Positions 25,501 to 34,458 of a stretch of DNA of 64,000 nucleotides are shown here, piece after piece. Under the pieces are notes generated by a model. The model was given only the letters and a program-made list of their open reading frames with translations, made no database searches and was not told the origin of the DNA. The stretch comes from Rhodopseudomonas palustris. Its GTDB lineage: Bacteria; Pseudomonadota; Alphaproteobacteria; Rhizobiales; Xanthobacteraceae. The stretch lies in contig NZ_CP041387.1 in assembly GCF_007005445.1 (NCBI RefSeq), positions 1,054,001 to 1,118,000 of the forward strand, read 5' to 3'. The stretch's first letter is position 1. The number at the start of each line of letters is the position of its first letter. Both the position numbers and the translations under genes were made by a program.

Positions 25501-27609
25501 GCGCGGCACCTGATGACGCTGGGCAAGCGCGGCCCGTGTTACGGCATCGGCTTCGGGATATGCTGTACCGGCGAGGATCTCGGGATGCGGCTGCAGCTCG
25601 AAGCTGGTGAGCGTGTCGGCAATCTCGCGCATCAGGGCGGCGTTGTCGGCGAGCAACTCAGGTTCGATCCGATCGAGCAGCGTGTGGGCGCGCGGCGAGG
25701 CGAGCGGGGCGACTAGAACCTGCCGCGCCCAGACTGGATCGAGATCCGGATCGTCGCGCAATTGCGCATGGAGCGTACGCCATGCCGCGGCACCTTCGGC
25801 GTCGACCGCGATTTCGGCAACGAGGCGGACAGCGCGCAACCAAGCCAGCGGTTGACGCGCTGATTTCAGCAGAGACGGCAAGGCTGAGCGCTGCGCATCG
25901 AGCGCCCGGGCGATCGCCCAGTCCTCGTAGATGTCATGCGTGAAATGCACGACATCACGATAGGGCGGTTCGGCAAGTGTGCCCTCCGATACGAGCGCTG
26001 TGAGGCCAAGAGCAATCCCACCCTTCGGCAGACCTCCAAAAGGCTGACCGAGGCGCGCCCGGGCAAGGGTTCGCAGCGCCGTGTCGCGATGGGGATCGGG
26101 CGGCGATGCCACGCTGCCGCGCGTGGCCCAGGCCTGCATCAGGTCGAGTTCGGAGGACGCCCCGGCCTGCGAGGGCCGAGCCGCGATCTGTGCGATGAAG
26201 AAGAGGTTTCTGTTGAGTTCGCCATAGCCCTGTCGCGTCAGCATCGTCTGCAGGTGCGGGAACCGTTCGCCAAGGAGGCGCAACTCACCAGGAACCGGCG
26301 CGTTGACGGCGAACCGCAGGAGGTCCGGCAGGTTGGCGAGGGCAGCGACGTCGGGGCCGGCCATGTCGCGCGACGAAACAAGGAAACGCCATCTTGCTGC
26401 AGTCGGCGAGCGCGCGATAGCCGCCAGCAAATCATTGAGGATACCAACGGACTGGCTGTCCTGAATGCGATCGAGCCCGTCGATCACCAGCAGAGCTTCG
26501 CCGGAAACCGCAAGCGCTTCAATTAGCTCCGGTAGATCGGTGGAGAGTTGCAGACTCGCCCCGTAAGCGGACCAAGTCGCCGCCGAGAGTCGGTCATGTT
26601 TGAGCACGATCCGACCGTGCCCCCGATCCGCGGCCTCCTCGGCGAGGCGTTTGAGGATAGCTGACTTGCCGCTGCCTGCAGCGCCGCCGAGACGAATATT
26701 CTTGCCCTCCGCGAGCTGTCTGGACAGTTGCGTCGTGGGATCGGCGCGAGGGAGCCGAAAACCAAGGATATCATCGCGAATGCTGGCCAGCGCCAGTTCG
26801 GCCTCCCGGTCTAGTCTGGCAAGACAGGGTGCAAGATGTTCCGACGCTGAGAGCGAAAAGCGATCGGCAAGTTCGAGCGCGAGAATCGATCGATCAAGTG
26901 CCCCCGCCACGCGCGCCGCGTCGGCGGCGATATGCTCGAGCTCCCGCAACAAGTCGGAAGCTGACGCGGGATCAGACAGGGCGCGCTCAAGGTTTCGCAA
27001 CGCCCAGTGCTCGTGCAGCGATCCCGCTTCCTCGATATCGGCAACGATGAGCGAGAACCGCTTGAGCAGTTCCCAGGCAAGCGATGGGTCCGGGCAGTCG
27101 AACTCATCCTCGATCACCCATGCCACAGCTTCGGCAAAGGCACGCTCGCCCGCATTGGCCGCAGCAGGTTCGGCCCAGCGGTGCCAGAAATCCTCTGAAC
27201 TGAGTGACAGTCGGGCTGCAAGCGCGGTGCGTTCGGCGTCGCGCGGGCCAAACCCGCTCTGTCCGGTCACGATCCTGAACCGATGCGTGTCGGCCGGATT
27301 GGCTCGAATGTGGCGTGCTGCTTCTGCGATCGGACGTTTGAAAGCCGGATCGCTGCGCTCACCGCTCAAGGTGCGCTTAATTTGGATAACGGTAGCGCGG
27401 GTGCCGCCTCCCGGCAGGCGGTGGCGGACGATGGCATCGTCGAAGCCCGCTACCGCGCCGGAGCGTTGCAGTTCGATATTCTCGATCACCAGGCCGGCAC
27501 CGTCGCCGAGCGCGGCGGCTTCGCCGAGGAGCGCCGCCAGCAGACATGCCACCGCCCGAGATTCAAAGGTCGTGCCGGCACCGCTCGTGCCGATCACCGT
27601 GCGGGACAC
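22504..27609 (-). CDS. Avs-like STAND NTPase with N-terminal PD-(D/E)xK nuclease region (candidate antiphage protein)
   Basis: A 1,701-residue protein. Residues about 12-120 resemble Cap4/Mrr-type nucleases (TTFESRAVACLLAALLGE, GFDD with Asp57/58, then VIQIK with Gln76 and Lys78). A STAND/NACHT-type NTPase follows: Walker A GAAGSGKS (309-316), Walker B ALLVIDGLDRI (Asp377, Asp380) and RFLVSSRD (408-415). About 1,100 further residues, mostly helical and without catalytic motifs, would be the sensor. This order and size match Avs antiphage proteins, in which phage-protein binding triggers tetramerisation and DNA cleavage. GTG 27609 was chosen for its GGAGG 7 nt upstream; a GTG at 27642 would add 11 residues. 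It stands alone, opposite in strand to its neighbours, and looks acquired. The antiphage role is inference. Confidence 0.8.
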   Translation of the reverse strand: MSRTVIGTSGAGTTFESRAVACLLAALLGEAAALGDGAGLVIENIELQRSGAVAGFDDAIVRHRLPGGGTRATVIQIKRTLSGERSDPAFKRPIAEAARHIRANPADTHRFRIVTGQSGFGPRDAERTALAARLSLSSEDFWHRWAEPAAANAGERAFAEAVAWVIEDEFDCPDPSLAWELLKRFSLIVADIEEAGSLHEHWALRNLERALSDPASASDLLRELEHIAADAARVAGALDRSILALELADRFSLSASEHLAPCLARLDREAELALASIRDDILGFRLPRADPTTQLSRQLAEGKNIRLGGAAGSGKSAILKRLAEEAADRGHGRIVLKHDRLSAATWSAYGASLQLSTDLPELIEALAVSGEALLVIDGLDRIQDSQSVGILNDLLAAIARSPTAARWRFLVSSRDMAGPDVAALANLPDLLRFAVNAPVPGELRLLGERFPHLQTMLTRQGYGELNRNLFFIAQIAARPSQAGASSELDLMQAWATRGSVASPPDPHRDTALRTLARARLGQPFGGLPKGGIALGLTALVSEGTLAEPPYRDVVHFTHDIYEDWAIARALDAQRSALPSLLKSARQPLAWLRAVRLVAEIAVDAEGAAAWRTLHAQLRDDPDLDPVWARQVLVAPLASPRAHTLLDRIEPELLADNAALMREIADTLTSFELQPHPEILAGTAYPEADAVTRAALAQRHQVPRWPTWPAFMSWSVERWPTWPQSLAPILSRLTLFWLRRPVHRWQISRHAVVQVGQWLAAADAAEELSWDQREERDRCLAELGLDDDDRDPAAFLRLVVTHGSDAAPDVARTYLERLLTTCIRHAESVVVSPGILPRLEPGLFADLVAQTMIDERCDEPFDTDLAITHGYGLRDTAGLFPSAPGRAGFDALFATDEDAALGLLGQFCRVASKQWCLKQQQRGLTPRPIRLELPDGSIELWGDQHVFKWSRGVLGPHILTSLLLATDQWLAAQVASGRPLAEMVAKTLRAGPLVAIAGPVIAAGIDRNKVRADLTVMLPLMCSPRLWFYDLARWMEDERATAYGIGWTPGDEDNRADVMALLERRRRQPPLLQGLVAQLHVFGDEASKAAFAAAAANWQIADLADFEEALEDEDGELAERLKTYRSQADPDNWQLQVAEDRSWFAMHYVVPEHLQARAAEVGERQQALNATNPLLDWSFGRSRGIVSTDGTPITDAIPLAISLDCPQLFDSMSFDLELIMRAQAVAAIAASLLAGGDDALLAEHRAWARSVVARAASLDPWTTGIHYEETTMADDPLANAGRGLAALVGRGIAEPHETELWLRLVSSPFRDVAKASIEGIAPFAEHRPLAAAAGLTALADSFLFSWRQWGADLEQWLRDDRAARAERAVVAIADRLTNNDVANMPVPPPIPAPFVAASQSFYPHGDVDWQFDTYRAASILRQFDLSPFLAVPDLRERLCRFAHAAIEWLRSFVDGQQPPKGSWDTDDRRMDWEQSLGALMGQIAYSVPPERAIADLLRPIAAIESEETRMTVLEAFLNAHATRLFNSNKPVDEAFAAVWRAGVSIVFDGLKAQHEYRRSEALAAAGFCCYNWPVFEPNWPHAASFAPLIAEWVEACAAFEVAPPVVSALVAQAPAAFSPDPALGWLEQIMTAHIASDLRERLRSGAGRRCGQLLATIWSATSASDRLAAVQRFRRLASQLADFGAPEAVALLPEIAEVQARG

Positions 27610-28129
27610 CTCTGCGCCTCCGTCTTCATCTGTGAAGCGCACTTTCTATGCGGTTCTAGCTGCATGGCAATCTCAAAAAAAAGATGGACCAATCTCCTCA
27701 TCTTACATTTGGCTCTACGCAAAATGCCTGGCGCGGGCGCGCTGGAAGAGCGGCAAACTTGGATAGATGCGACGGTGCGAGCTGCTGATTTGGCTATCGT
27801 GCAAATGTCGATAGCATTTCAGGTTGTGTGCGAATCTACAACATCAAGCTGTCAAAAACCGAGCGATCATCGATCTCCTTAATCCTTGAACCGGTGATCA
27901 GAGCCAACGCACAGACAATTTCGCAATGTCCACTTCTGCCCCTTTGCAGACATGGTCGGTTTCCATGCTTCGCCGCCAAGCACCAAGATCTTCGCGCCCT
28001 TCTCGCCTTGATGGAAGTTCTATCATGAAGATGTCCCTCTCTATGCTATCCGAAGAGGGGCGCGTGAGGCGTCTTGGTGTGGGGCAAATCGATCGGCTGG
28101 GTGACCAGCCGGAGAATTCGGCTGAGTCA
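27610..28129. other. AT-richer intergenic flank of the STAND gene
   Basis: This 520-bp stretch holds no gene I can support. It is visibly lower in GC than its surroundings (for example CAATCTCAAAAAAAAGATGG near 27670) and contains the STAND gene promoter region and the leader of the CoA-transferase gene. A short inverted repeat lies at 27926-27953 (ATGTC ... GACAT around CCCC-rich sequence), reminiscent of a common non-coding repeat in this bacterial group that yields spurious small ORFs. No tRNA, integrase or att-like direct repeat was seen. Confidence 0.5.
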
Positions 28130-29527
28130 ATGCAATCTCCCCGCGACCTGCTTGCTGATCTCTGGACCTCCGTCGGCGCCGACCCCGCCGCGCTGGAGCA
28201 TGTCACGCTCACCGGAGACGAGCCGCAATTGCCGTCGTCGTTTCGCGTCGATGCGGCGGCGCAGGTGGCGATTGCGGCGAGCGGGCTGGCGGCGGCGGAG
28301 ATCTGGGCGATGCGGAGCGGACAGGCGCAGGGCGTCAGCGTCGGCATCCGCCATGCTGCGATCGAGTGCCGCTCCGAGCGCTACTTGCGCCGCAACGACG
28401 AGGCGCCGGCCTCGTTCTGGGATCCGATCGCCGGCGTGTATCAGGTGAAGGACGGCCGCTATGTCCGGCTGCACACCAACTTCCCGCATCACCGCGACGC
28501 CGTCTGCCAGGTGCTGGATTGCCCGCCGGAGCGGGAGGCGGTGCAGGCGGCGCTGCTGCACTGGGACGGCGAGGCGTTCGAGACCGCGGCGTACGCGGCC
28601 GGCGGCGTGGTGGCGCTGATGCGATCCCGCGAGGAGTGGCAGGCGCTGCCGCAGGCCGCTGCGCTCGATGCGTTGCCGCTGGTCGAGATCAGCAGGATCG
28701 GCGAGGCGGCGCCGAAGCCGTGGCCTGAAGGTAGCCGACCGCTCGCGGGCCTGCGTGTGCTCGATCTGTCGCGGGTGATCGCCGGGCCGGTGGCCGGCCG
28801 CACGCTCGCGGCGCACGGCGCCGACGTCATGCTGGTCTCGAGCCCGAAGCTGCCGTCGATCCCGTGGCTGGTGATCGACACCGGTCGCGGCAAGCTGTCG
28901 AGCTTCGCCGATCTCACCACCCAGGAGGGCCATGCCTCCTTACGTGAGCTGCTGAGCGAGGCCGACATCTTCAGCCAGGGCTATCGCCCGCGCGCGCTGG
29001 CGGCGCTCGGCTTCTCGCCGGAAGAAGCCGCCGCGATCAATCCGGGCGTCGTCTACGTCTCACTGTCCGCCTACGGACGGTTCGGCCCGTGGGCGGAGCG
29101 GCGCGGTTTCGACTCCCTGGTGCAATGCGTAACCGGCTTCAACCATGCCGAGGGGCAGGCGGCGGGCGTAACCGGCCCGAAGGAGTTGCCGATGCAGATA
29201 CTCGATCACGCCACCGGCTATCTGATGGCGTTCGGCGCGATGATCGCCAAAGCACGCCAAGCGCGTGAGGGCGGCAGTTGGCACGTCCAGGTGTCGCTGG
29301 CGCGCACCGGCAAATGGCTGTGGGAGATGGGACGGCTGCCGCACGGTCTGGCCACGCCCGAGATCACTCCGGAGGTGGCGGCGCCGTATCTCGATCAGGT
29401 CGAATCCGGCTTCGGGACACTGCGCGCGGTGCGCCACGCTGCGATCCTGAGCGCGACCCCGGCGGCCTGGAGTCGTCCGTCGGTGCCGCTCGGCACCGAC
29501 GCGCCGGTCTGGCCGGCAAGCTGGTGA
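28130..29527 (+). CDS. CaiB/BaiF-family (type III) CoA-transferase
   Basis: A 465-residue cytosolic enzyme that would move CoA between carboxylic acids. The second half carries the family core: LAGLRVLDLSRVIAGPVAGRTLAAHGADV, then VVYVSLSAYGRFGPWAERRGFDSLVQ, whose Asp in RRGFD corresponds to the catalytic aspartate, and QILDHATGYLMAFGAM. The first half is a weaker CaiB-like segment (RHAAIECRSERYL, DGRYVRLHTNFPHHRD), as in long two-part members. ATG 28130 is the best start on sequence grounds, but no close ribosome binding site is seen. Substrate unknown. It is the first gene past the putative defence insert. Confidence 0.85.
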   Translation: MQSPRDLLADLWTSVGADPAALEHVTLTGDEPQLPSSFRVDAAAQVAIAASGLAAAEIWAMRSGQAQGVSVGIRHAAIECRSERYLRRNDEAPASFWDPIAGVYQVKDGRYVRLHTNFPHHRDAVCQVLDCPPEREAVQAALLHWDGEAFETAAYAAGGVVALMRSREEWQALPQAAALDALPLVEISRIGEAAPKPWPEGSRPLAGLRVLDLSRVIAGPVAGRTLAAHGADVMLVSSPKLPSIPWLVIDTGRGKLSSFADLTTQEGHASLRELLSEADIFSQGYRPRALAALGFSPEEAAAINPGVVYVSLSAYGRFGPWAERRGFDSLVQCVTGFNHAEGQAAGVTGPKELPMQILDHATGYLMAFGAMIAKARQAREGGSWHVQVSLARTGKWLWEMGRLPHGLATPEITPEVAAPYLDQVESGFGTLRAVRHAAILSATPAAWSRPSVPLGTDAPVWPASW

Positions 29528-29743
29528 AGCGCTCCCAACGGGTCTGGCGGTTAATGCGCCGTTCAGGCTACGTATCTTACGCCTGTCACCAGGGCCGCGT
29601 CCTGGACCGGCGGCTGACGCGCAGGTGTCACTATTCGGTGCTAAGCGCGGTTTTGCCGTTTTCACTTTGCGCCGGCCACGATTCGGGCATTATCAGCCGT
29701 CAGGGAGGCAACGCGGCGATCAAGCTGGAGCTGAGGCAGGGGC

Positions 29744-30982
29744 ATGCGCGACAACTTTATTCGAAATCTGCGGCTTCGGCGCAGTTGGTGGATTGCTGCC
29801 GCTTGCCTCGTGGCAGGCGTTGCCGTGGGCGGTTACGAGCTTGCGCAGTTCGAGCGGCCCGGCGGCGGACACACCGATATTTCCAGCCAGTCGCGTCGCA
29901 GTGCGGATCGCTACACCCCGACCCCGGCCGAATGGGCCAGCCTGACGATCGAGCCGGTGCGCGACCGCAGCTTCCGCGCCGAACACGTCACTGAAGGCAA
30001 GATCGCGATCGACGAGGACCGTGCTACGCCGGTGTTCTCGCCCTATGCCGGGCGAGTGACCAAGCTGCTGGCGCGCCCCGGGGACCGGGTCACCAAGGGC
30101 CAGCCGCTGTTCACCATCGAAGCGCCGGATACGGTGCAGGCGCAGAACGATTTCATCTCGGCCTCGACCGCGCTCAACAAGGCGAAATCCCAGCTCGAAC
30201 TGGCCCAGCTCCAGGACAAGCGCGCCCACGATTTGTTCGAGGGCAAGGCGGTGCCGCTGAAGGATTATCAGCAGGCCCAGGCGACGCTGATCGCCGCCCA
30301 GAACGATTTCCAATCGGCGACCACGGCGCTCGAAGCCGCGCGTAACCGGCTGCGGATTCTCGGCCTCAGCGAAGCTGCGATCTCGGCATTTCAGGACAAG
30401 GGCCAGATCAACCCGGAGACCACCATCGTGGCGCCGATCGCCGGCACCGTGGTGCAGCGCAAGGTCGGTCCGGGGCAGTACGTCAACGCCGGCGCCAGCG
30501 ACCCGGTCTACATGATCGGCGATCTGTCGACGGTGTGGCTCACCGCTTTCGTCCGCGAGAGCGAAGCCGCCGATATCGACGAGGGCCTGGACGTCAGCTT
30601 CCAGGTGCTGGCGCTGCCCGGGCGGACCCTGACCGGCCGGATCGACTACGTCGCCGCGGCGATCGACCCGGCCACGCGCCGGCTCACGGTACGTGCCACC
30701 ATCGACAATCCCGGCGGTCTCTTGAAGCCGGAAATGTTCGCCAACGTCACGATCTACTCGCCGTCCGATCATCCGGCCGTCGGCGTGCCGCGCCAGGCGC
30801 TGATCTACGAAGGCGACCAGGTGCGGGTGTGGGTCGCGCACGACGATCGCTCGATCGAGCTGCGCACCGTGAAGCCGGGCCTGTCGGCGGGTGACCTCGT
30901 CGAAGTCACCGGCAATCTGCGACCGGGCGAAAAGGTCGTCACCAAGGGCAGCCTGTTCATCGACCGCGCCGCCACCGGGTAA
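29744..30982 (+). CDS. RND efflux periplasmic adaptor (HlyD/CusB-CzcB type)
   Basis: A 412-residue membrane-fusion protein. An uncleaved or signal-like membrane segment (residues 14-32, SWWIAAACLVAGVAVGG) anchors it in the inner membrane. The lipoyl halves are VFSPYAGRVTKLLARPGDRVTKGQPLF and IVAPIAGTVVQRKVGPGQYVNAG, separated by an alpha-helical hairpin (residues about 130-225). A beta-barrel region (VWLTAFVRESEAADI, RIDYVAAAIDPATRRLTVRA) and a membrane-proximal end follow. It would connect the RND pump encoded next to an outer-membrane TolC channel. A good ribosome binding site (GAGGCAGGGG) precedes the ATG. No CusF-like metal domain or Met-rich N-terminus is seen. Confidence 0.9.
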   Translation: MRDNFIRNLRLRRSWWIAAACLVAGVAVGGYELAQFERPGGGHTDISSQSRRSADRYTPTPAEWASLTIEPVRDRSFRAEHVTEGKIAIDEDRATPVFSPYAGRVTKLLARPGDRVTKGQPLFTIEAPDTVQAQNDFISASTALNKAKSQLELAQLQDKRAHDLFEGKAVPLKDYQQAQATLIAAQNDFQSATTALEAARNRLRILGLSEAAISAFQDKGQINPETTIVAPIAGTVVQRKVGPGQYVNAGASDPVYMIGDLSTVWLTAFVRESEAADIDEGLDVSFQVLALPGRTLTGRIDYVAAAIDPATRRLTVRATIDNPGGLLKPEMFANVTIYSPSDHPAVGVPRQALIYEGDQVRVWVAHDDRSIELRTVKPGLSAGDLVEVTGNLRPGEKVVTKGSLFIDRAATG

Positions 30983-31137
30983 CGCCTGTCTTCGCTGCTC
31001 GCCGCGCGGCACCGCCGCCCGGCGATCCGGCCTTCTGGCCGCCGCCAGTCTCACGCGAGCGGCCGCCGCGGTGATGATCGACACCATCGCCCGCTCCGCG
31101 CTTTCCCGCCTCCGCCTGCCCTGAAAGGTCCGATCCC

Positions 31138-34100
31138 ATGGGCCGACTCGTCGAATTCGCGGTCAATCGCCGTTTCCTGATGCTCGCCCTGTTCACGCTG
31201 GTGCTGACCGGCGGGGTGATCGCGTTCCAGCAGCTCAATATCGAGGCCTATCCCGATCCGACGCCGCCGATGGTCGACATCGTCACCCAAAGCCCCGGGA
31301 TGTCGGCGGAGGAAATCGAGCGCTACATCACGATTCCGATCGAGACCCAGGTCGCCGGCATCAAGAACCTGAAGACGATCCGGACGATCTCGCTATACGG
31401 CCTGTCCGACGTCAAATTGCAGTTCTCGTTCGACTACACCTACGAGCAGGCGTTGCAGCAGGTGCTTAACCGGCTGTCGCAACTGCCGCCATTGCCGGGC
31501 AACGCCCAGCCCGGCATCTCGCCGCTCAGCCCGATCGGCGAGATCTTCCGCTATCGGCTGGTCGGCCCGCCGGGCTACAGCGTGCTCGACCTGAAGACGT
31601 TGCAGGATTGGGTGCTGCAGCGCCGCTTCCGGGCGATCCCCGGCGTGATCGATGTCACCGGCTGGGGCGGCAAGACCAAGACCTACGAGGTTCAGGTCGA
31701 TTTCAACAAGCTGATCGCCTATGGCCTGACGCTGCCTCAATTGCTGCAGGCAGTCTCCAATTCCAACATCAATGTCGGCGGCAACACCGTCGACATCGGT
31801 GCGCAATCGGCGGTGGTACGCGGCGTCGGTCTGATCCGCTCGATCGACGATCTCGCCGACACCATGGTTTCCTCCAACGCTGGCAATCCGGTTCTGGTCA
31901 AGGACGTCGCCAAGGTCAGCGTCGGCGAGAAGCCGCGGCTCGGCATCGCCGGCATCAACAACGAGGACGACATCGTCCAGGGCATCGTGTTGATGCGGCG
32001 CGGCGAACAGAGTTCGCCGACGCTTGCCCGGGTGGAGCAGGCGGTCGCCAAGATCAACGCATCAGGCGTATTGCCGCCCGGCGTGCGGATCGAGCGGATC
32101 TACGACCGCAAGGATCTGATCGACACCACCACCCACACCGTGCTGCACAACATGGTGGTCGGCATCCTTCTGATCGTGCTGTTGCAATGGGTGTTCCTCG
32201 GCGACCTGCGCAGCGCGCTGATCGTCGGCGCGACGATTCCGTTCGCGCTGTTCTTCGCCGTGATCATCATGGTGCTGCGCGGGGAGTCCGCCAACCTGCT
32301 GTCGGTCGGCGCGATCGACTTCGGCCTGATCGTCGACGCCACCGTGATCATGGTCGAGGCGATCTTCAGACGACTGTCGCACACCACGGTGCTGTCGCCC
32401 GAGGAGCGCAGCCAGATCTCCGCCGACACCATCATGGGGATGAAGAAGCATGCGATCCGCGCCGCGTCGGCTGACGTATCGCGCTCGATCTTCTTCGCTG
32501 CGGCGATCATCATCGCGGCGTTCCTGCCGCTGTTCACGCTGTCGGGCGTCGAGGGCAACATCTTCGGCCCGATGGCGCGGACCTATGCTTACGCGCTGGC
32601 CGGCGGCCTGCTGGCGACCTTCACGGTGACGCCGGCGCTGAGCGCCATCATCCTGCCGCATCACGTCAAGGAGACCGAGACCTGGCTGATGCGAATGCTG
32701 CACAAGGTCTACAGGCCGTGGCTCGGCTGGGCGGTGAAAAACCGGCCGGCGGTGATGGCGGGGGCGGCGGCCTTGGTCCTCACCACGGTGATTGCCACTC
32801 GTTTCCTCGGCCTCGAATTCCTGCCCAAGCTCGAGGAAGGCAACCTCTGGATCCGCGCGACGCTGCCGCCGACGATCTCGCTGACGGAGGGCAACGGCTA
32901 CGTCAACGACATGCGCAAGCTGATCGCCAGCTTCCCGGAAGTCGAGTCGGTGGTGTCGCAGCACGGCCGGCCCGACGACGGCACCGACGCCGCCGGCTTC
33001 TTCAACGCCGAATTCTTTGCGCCGCTCAAGCCGGCGTCGAAATGGCCGGGCAGTCACGACAAGGACGAACTCACCGCCCGGATGCTGAAGCAGCTCCAGG
33101 CGAAATTCCCCGGCGTCGAGTTCAACTTCTCGCAATATCTGCAGGACAACGTTTCCGAAGCGGTGTCCGGCGTGAAGGGCGAGAACTCGATCAAGCTGTA
33201 CGGCAACGATCTGAAGTCGCTCACCGACACCGCCAACAAGATCAAGGCGGTGCTGTCGACTGTGCAGGGCGTGCAGGATCTGGCGGTGTTCACCTCGCTC
33301 GGCCAGCCGACCATCCAGATCGACGTCGATCGTGCCCGGGCGGCGCGCTACGGGCTGACGCCCGGTGACGTCAACGCCACCATCCGGGTTGCGATCGGCG
33401 GCGACAGCGCCGGCGATCTGTACGAGTCCGGCAGCGACCGGCATTTCCCGATCGTCGTCCGGCTGGCGCCGGAATATCGCAAGAGCGCCGAGGCGATCCA
33501 CAATCTGCGGATCGGGGCGCAGGGGCCGAACGGCATCACCCAGATCCCGCTCAGCGAAGTCGCCGACATCCAGCTCGTCTCCGGTGCCGCTTACATTTAT
33601 CGCGAGGACCAGGAGCGCTATCTGCCGATCAAATTCTCGGTTCGCGAACGCGACCTCGGGAGTGCGATCCGCGAGGCGCAGGACGAGGTCGCGGCTCAGG
33701 TGCAATTGCCGCCGGGCTCGCGGATGGAATGGGTCGGCGAATTCGGCAATCTGCAGGACGCCATCAAGCGGCTGTCGGTCGTGGTCCCGATCAGCCTGGC
33801 GCTGATCGGCGTGCTGCTGTTCTTCAACTTCGGCTCGCTGATCGACACGCTGCTGGCGATGAGCGTGATTCCGATGGCGATCTTCGGCGGCGTCATGGGG
33901 CTGCTGATCAGCGGCATTCCGTTCAGCGTCTCGGCGGCGATCGGCTTCATTGCGCTGTTCGGCATCGCGGTGATGGACGGGATCATCATCCTGTCGCAAT
34001 ATAATCAGCTCATTGATCAGGGGCTGGACCGGCTGCGTGCCGTGATTCGCACCGGAGAGCTACAGCTCCGGCCGGTGCTGATGACCTGTGTGATCGCGGG

Positions 34101-34260
34101 GGGCGGCCTGCTGCCGGCGGCGATGTCCAGCGGAATCGGATCCCAGGTCCAAAAGCCCCTGGCGATCGTCGTGGTCACCGGCATGTTGCTGGCGCCGGGG
34201 GTGATTCTCATCACGCTGCCGGTACTGATCTCGTACTTCTCCCGGCGCCGCGCCAACTAA
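31138..34260 (+). CDS. Heavy-metal-type RND efflux pump (CzcA/CusA family)
   Basis: A 1,040-residue inner-membrane proton-driven pump. TM1 is within residues 10-32, with the CzcA-like opening VEFAVNRRFLMLALFTLVLTGGV and LNIEAYPDPTPPMV. The HME-RND proton-relay motif in TM4 is intact: AIDFGLIVDATVIMVEAIFRR, with both Asp residues and the Glu that mark metal exporters of this type. The second half repeats the fold (LPKLEEGNLWIRATLPPTIS, IGFIALFGIAVMDGIIIL). It lies 155 nt after the adaptor gene and should form a pump with it. The exported substrate cannot be assigned: the central Met triad of CusA cannot be confirmed by eye. Confidence 0.92.
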   Translation: MGRLVEFAVNRRFLMLALFTLVLTGGVIAFQQLNIEAYPDPTPPMVDIVTQSPGMSAEEIERYITIPIETQVAGIKNLKTIRTISLYGLSDVKLQFSFDYTYEQALQQVLNRLSQLPPLPGNAQPGISPLSPIGEIFRYRLVGPPGYSVLDLKTLQDWVLQRRFRAIPGVIDVTGWGGKTKTYEVQVDFNKLIAYGLTLPQLLQAVSNSNINVGGNTVDIGAQSAVVRGVGLIRSIDDLADTMVSSNAGNPVLVKDVAKVSVGEKPRLGIAGINNEDDIVQGIVLMRRGEQSSPTLARVEQAVAKINASGVLPPGVRIERIYDRKDLIDTTTHTVLHNMVVGILLIVLLQWVFLGDLRSALIVGATIPFALFFAVIIMVLRGESANLLSVGAIDFGLIVDATVIMVEAIFRRLSHTTVLSPEERSQISADTIMGMKKHAIRAASADVSRSIFFAAAIIIAAFLPLFTLSGVEGNIFGPMARTYAYALAGGLLATFTVTPALSAIILPHHVKETETWLMRMLHKVYRPWLGWAVKNRPAVMAGAAALVLTTVIATRFLGLEFLPKLEEGNLWIRATLPPTISLTEGNGYVNDMRKLIASFPEVESVVSQHGRPDDGTDAAGFFNAEFFAPLKPASKWPGSHDKDELTARMLKQLQAKFPGVEFNFSQYLQDNVSEAVSGVKGENSIKLYGNDLKSLTDTANKIKAVLSTVQGVQDLAVFTSLGQPTIQIDVDRARAARYGLTPGDVNATIRVAIGGDSAGDLYESGSDRHFPIVVRLAPEYRKSAEAIHNLRIGAQGPNGITQIPLSEVADIQLVSGAAYIYREDQERYLPIKFSVRERDLGSAIREAQDEVAAQVQLPPGSRMEWVGEFGNLQDAIKRLSVVVPISLALIGVLLFFNFGSLIDTLLAMSVIPMAIFGGVMGLLISGIPFSVSAAIGFIALFGIAVMDGIIILSQYNQLIDQGLDRLRAVIRTGELQLRPVLMTCVIAGGGLLPAAMSSGIGSQVQKPLAIVVVTGMLLAPGVILITLPVLISYFSRRRAN

Positions 34261-34458
34261 TCGTGCCGCCGATCGCTCGCGCACCCTCGTAGTCGCGCGA
34301 GTAGGAGTTGTCCGGGTGTGGCGAGATCGTGTTGAAAATACGCAATAACTGCGCTTCCGCCGTGTGACGGTACAGTGACGGGCGATCGCGTCGATACAGC
34401 GCGGCCGCAGCTTGACCTGAGTCAAGGAGGGCAGGCGAAGTCGTGGCAACATTCAACC

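Noticed and set aside
27898..28347. A 149-codon leftward frame upstream of the STAND gene, considered as a second defence gene
   Set aside because: Most of it is antisense to the CoA-transferase gene, and its end falls in a short repeat that gives spurious ORFs in this bacterial group.
30983..31137. A 16-codon leader-like peptide (ATG 31075) ending just before the RND gene
   Set aside because: It lies in a frame open from upstream and has no clear ribosome site; nothing suggests attenuation.
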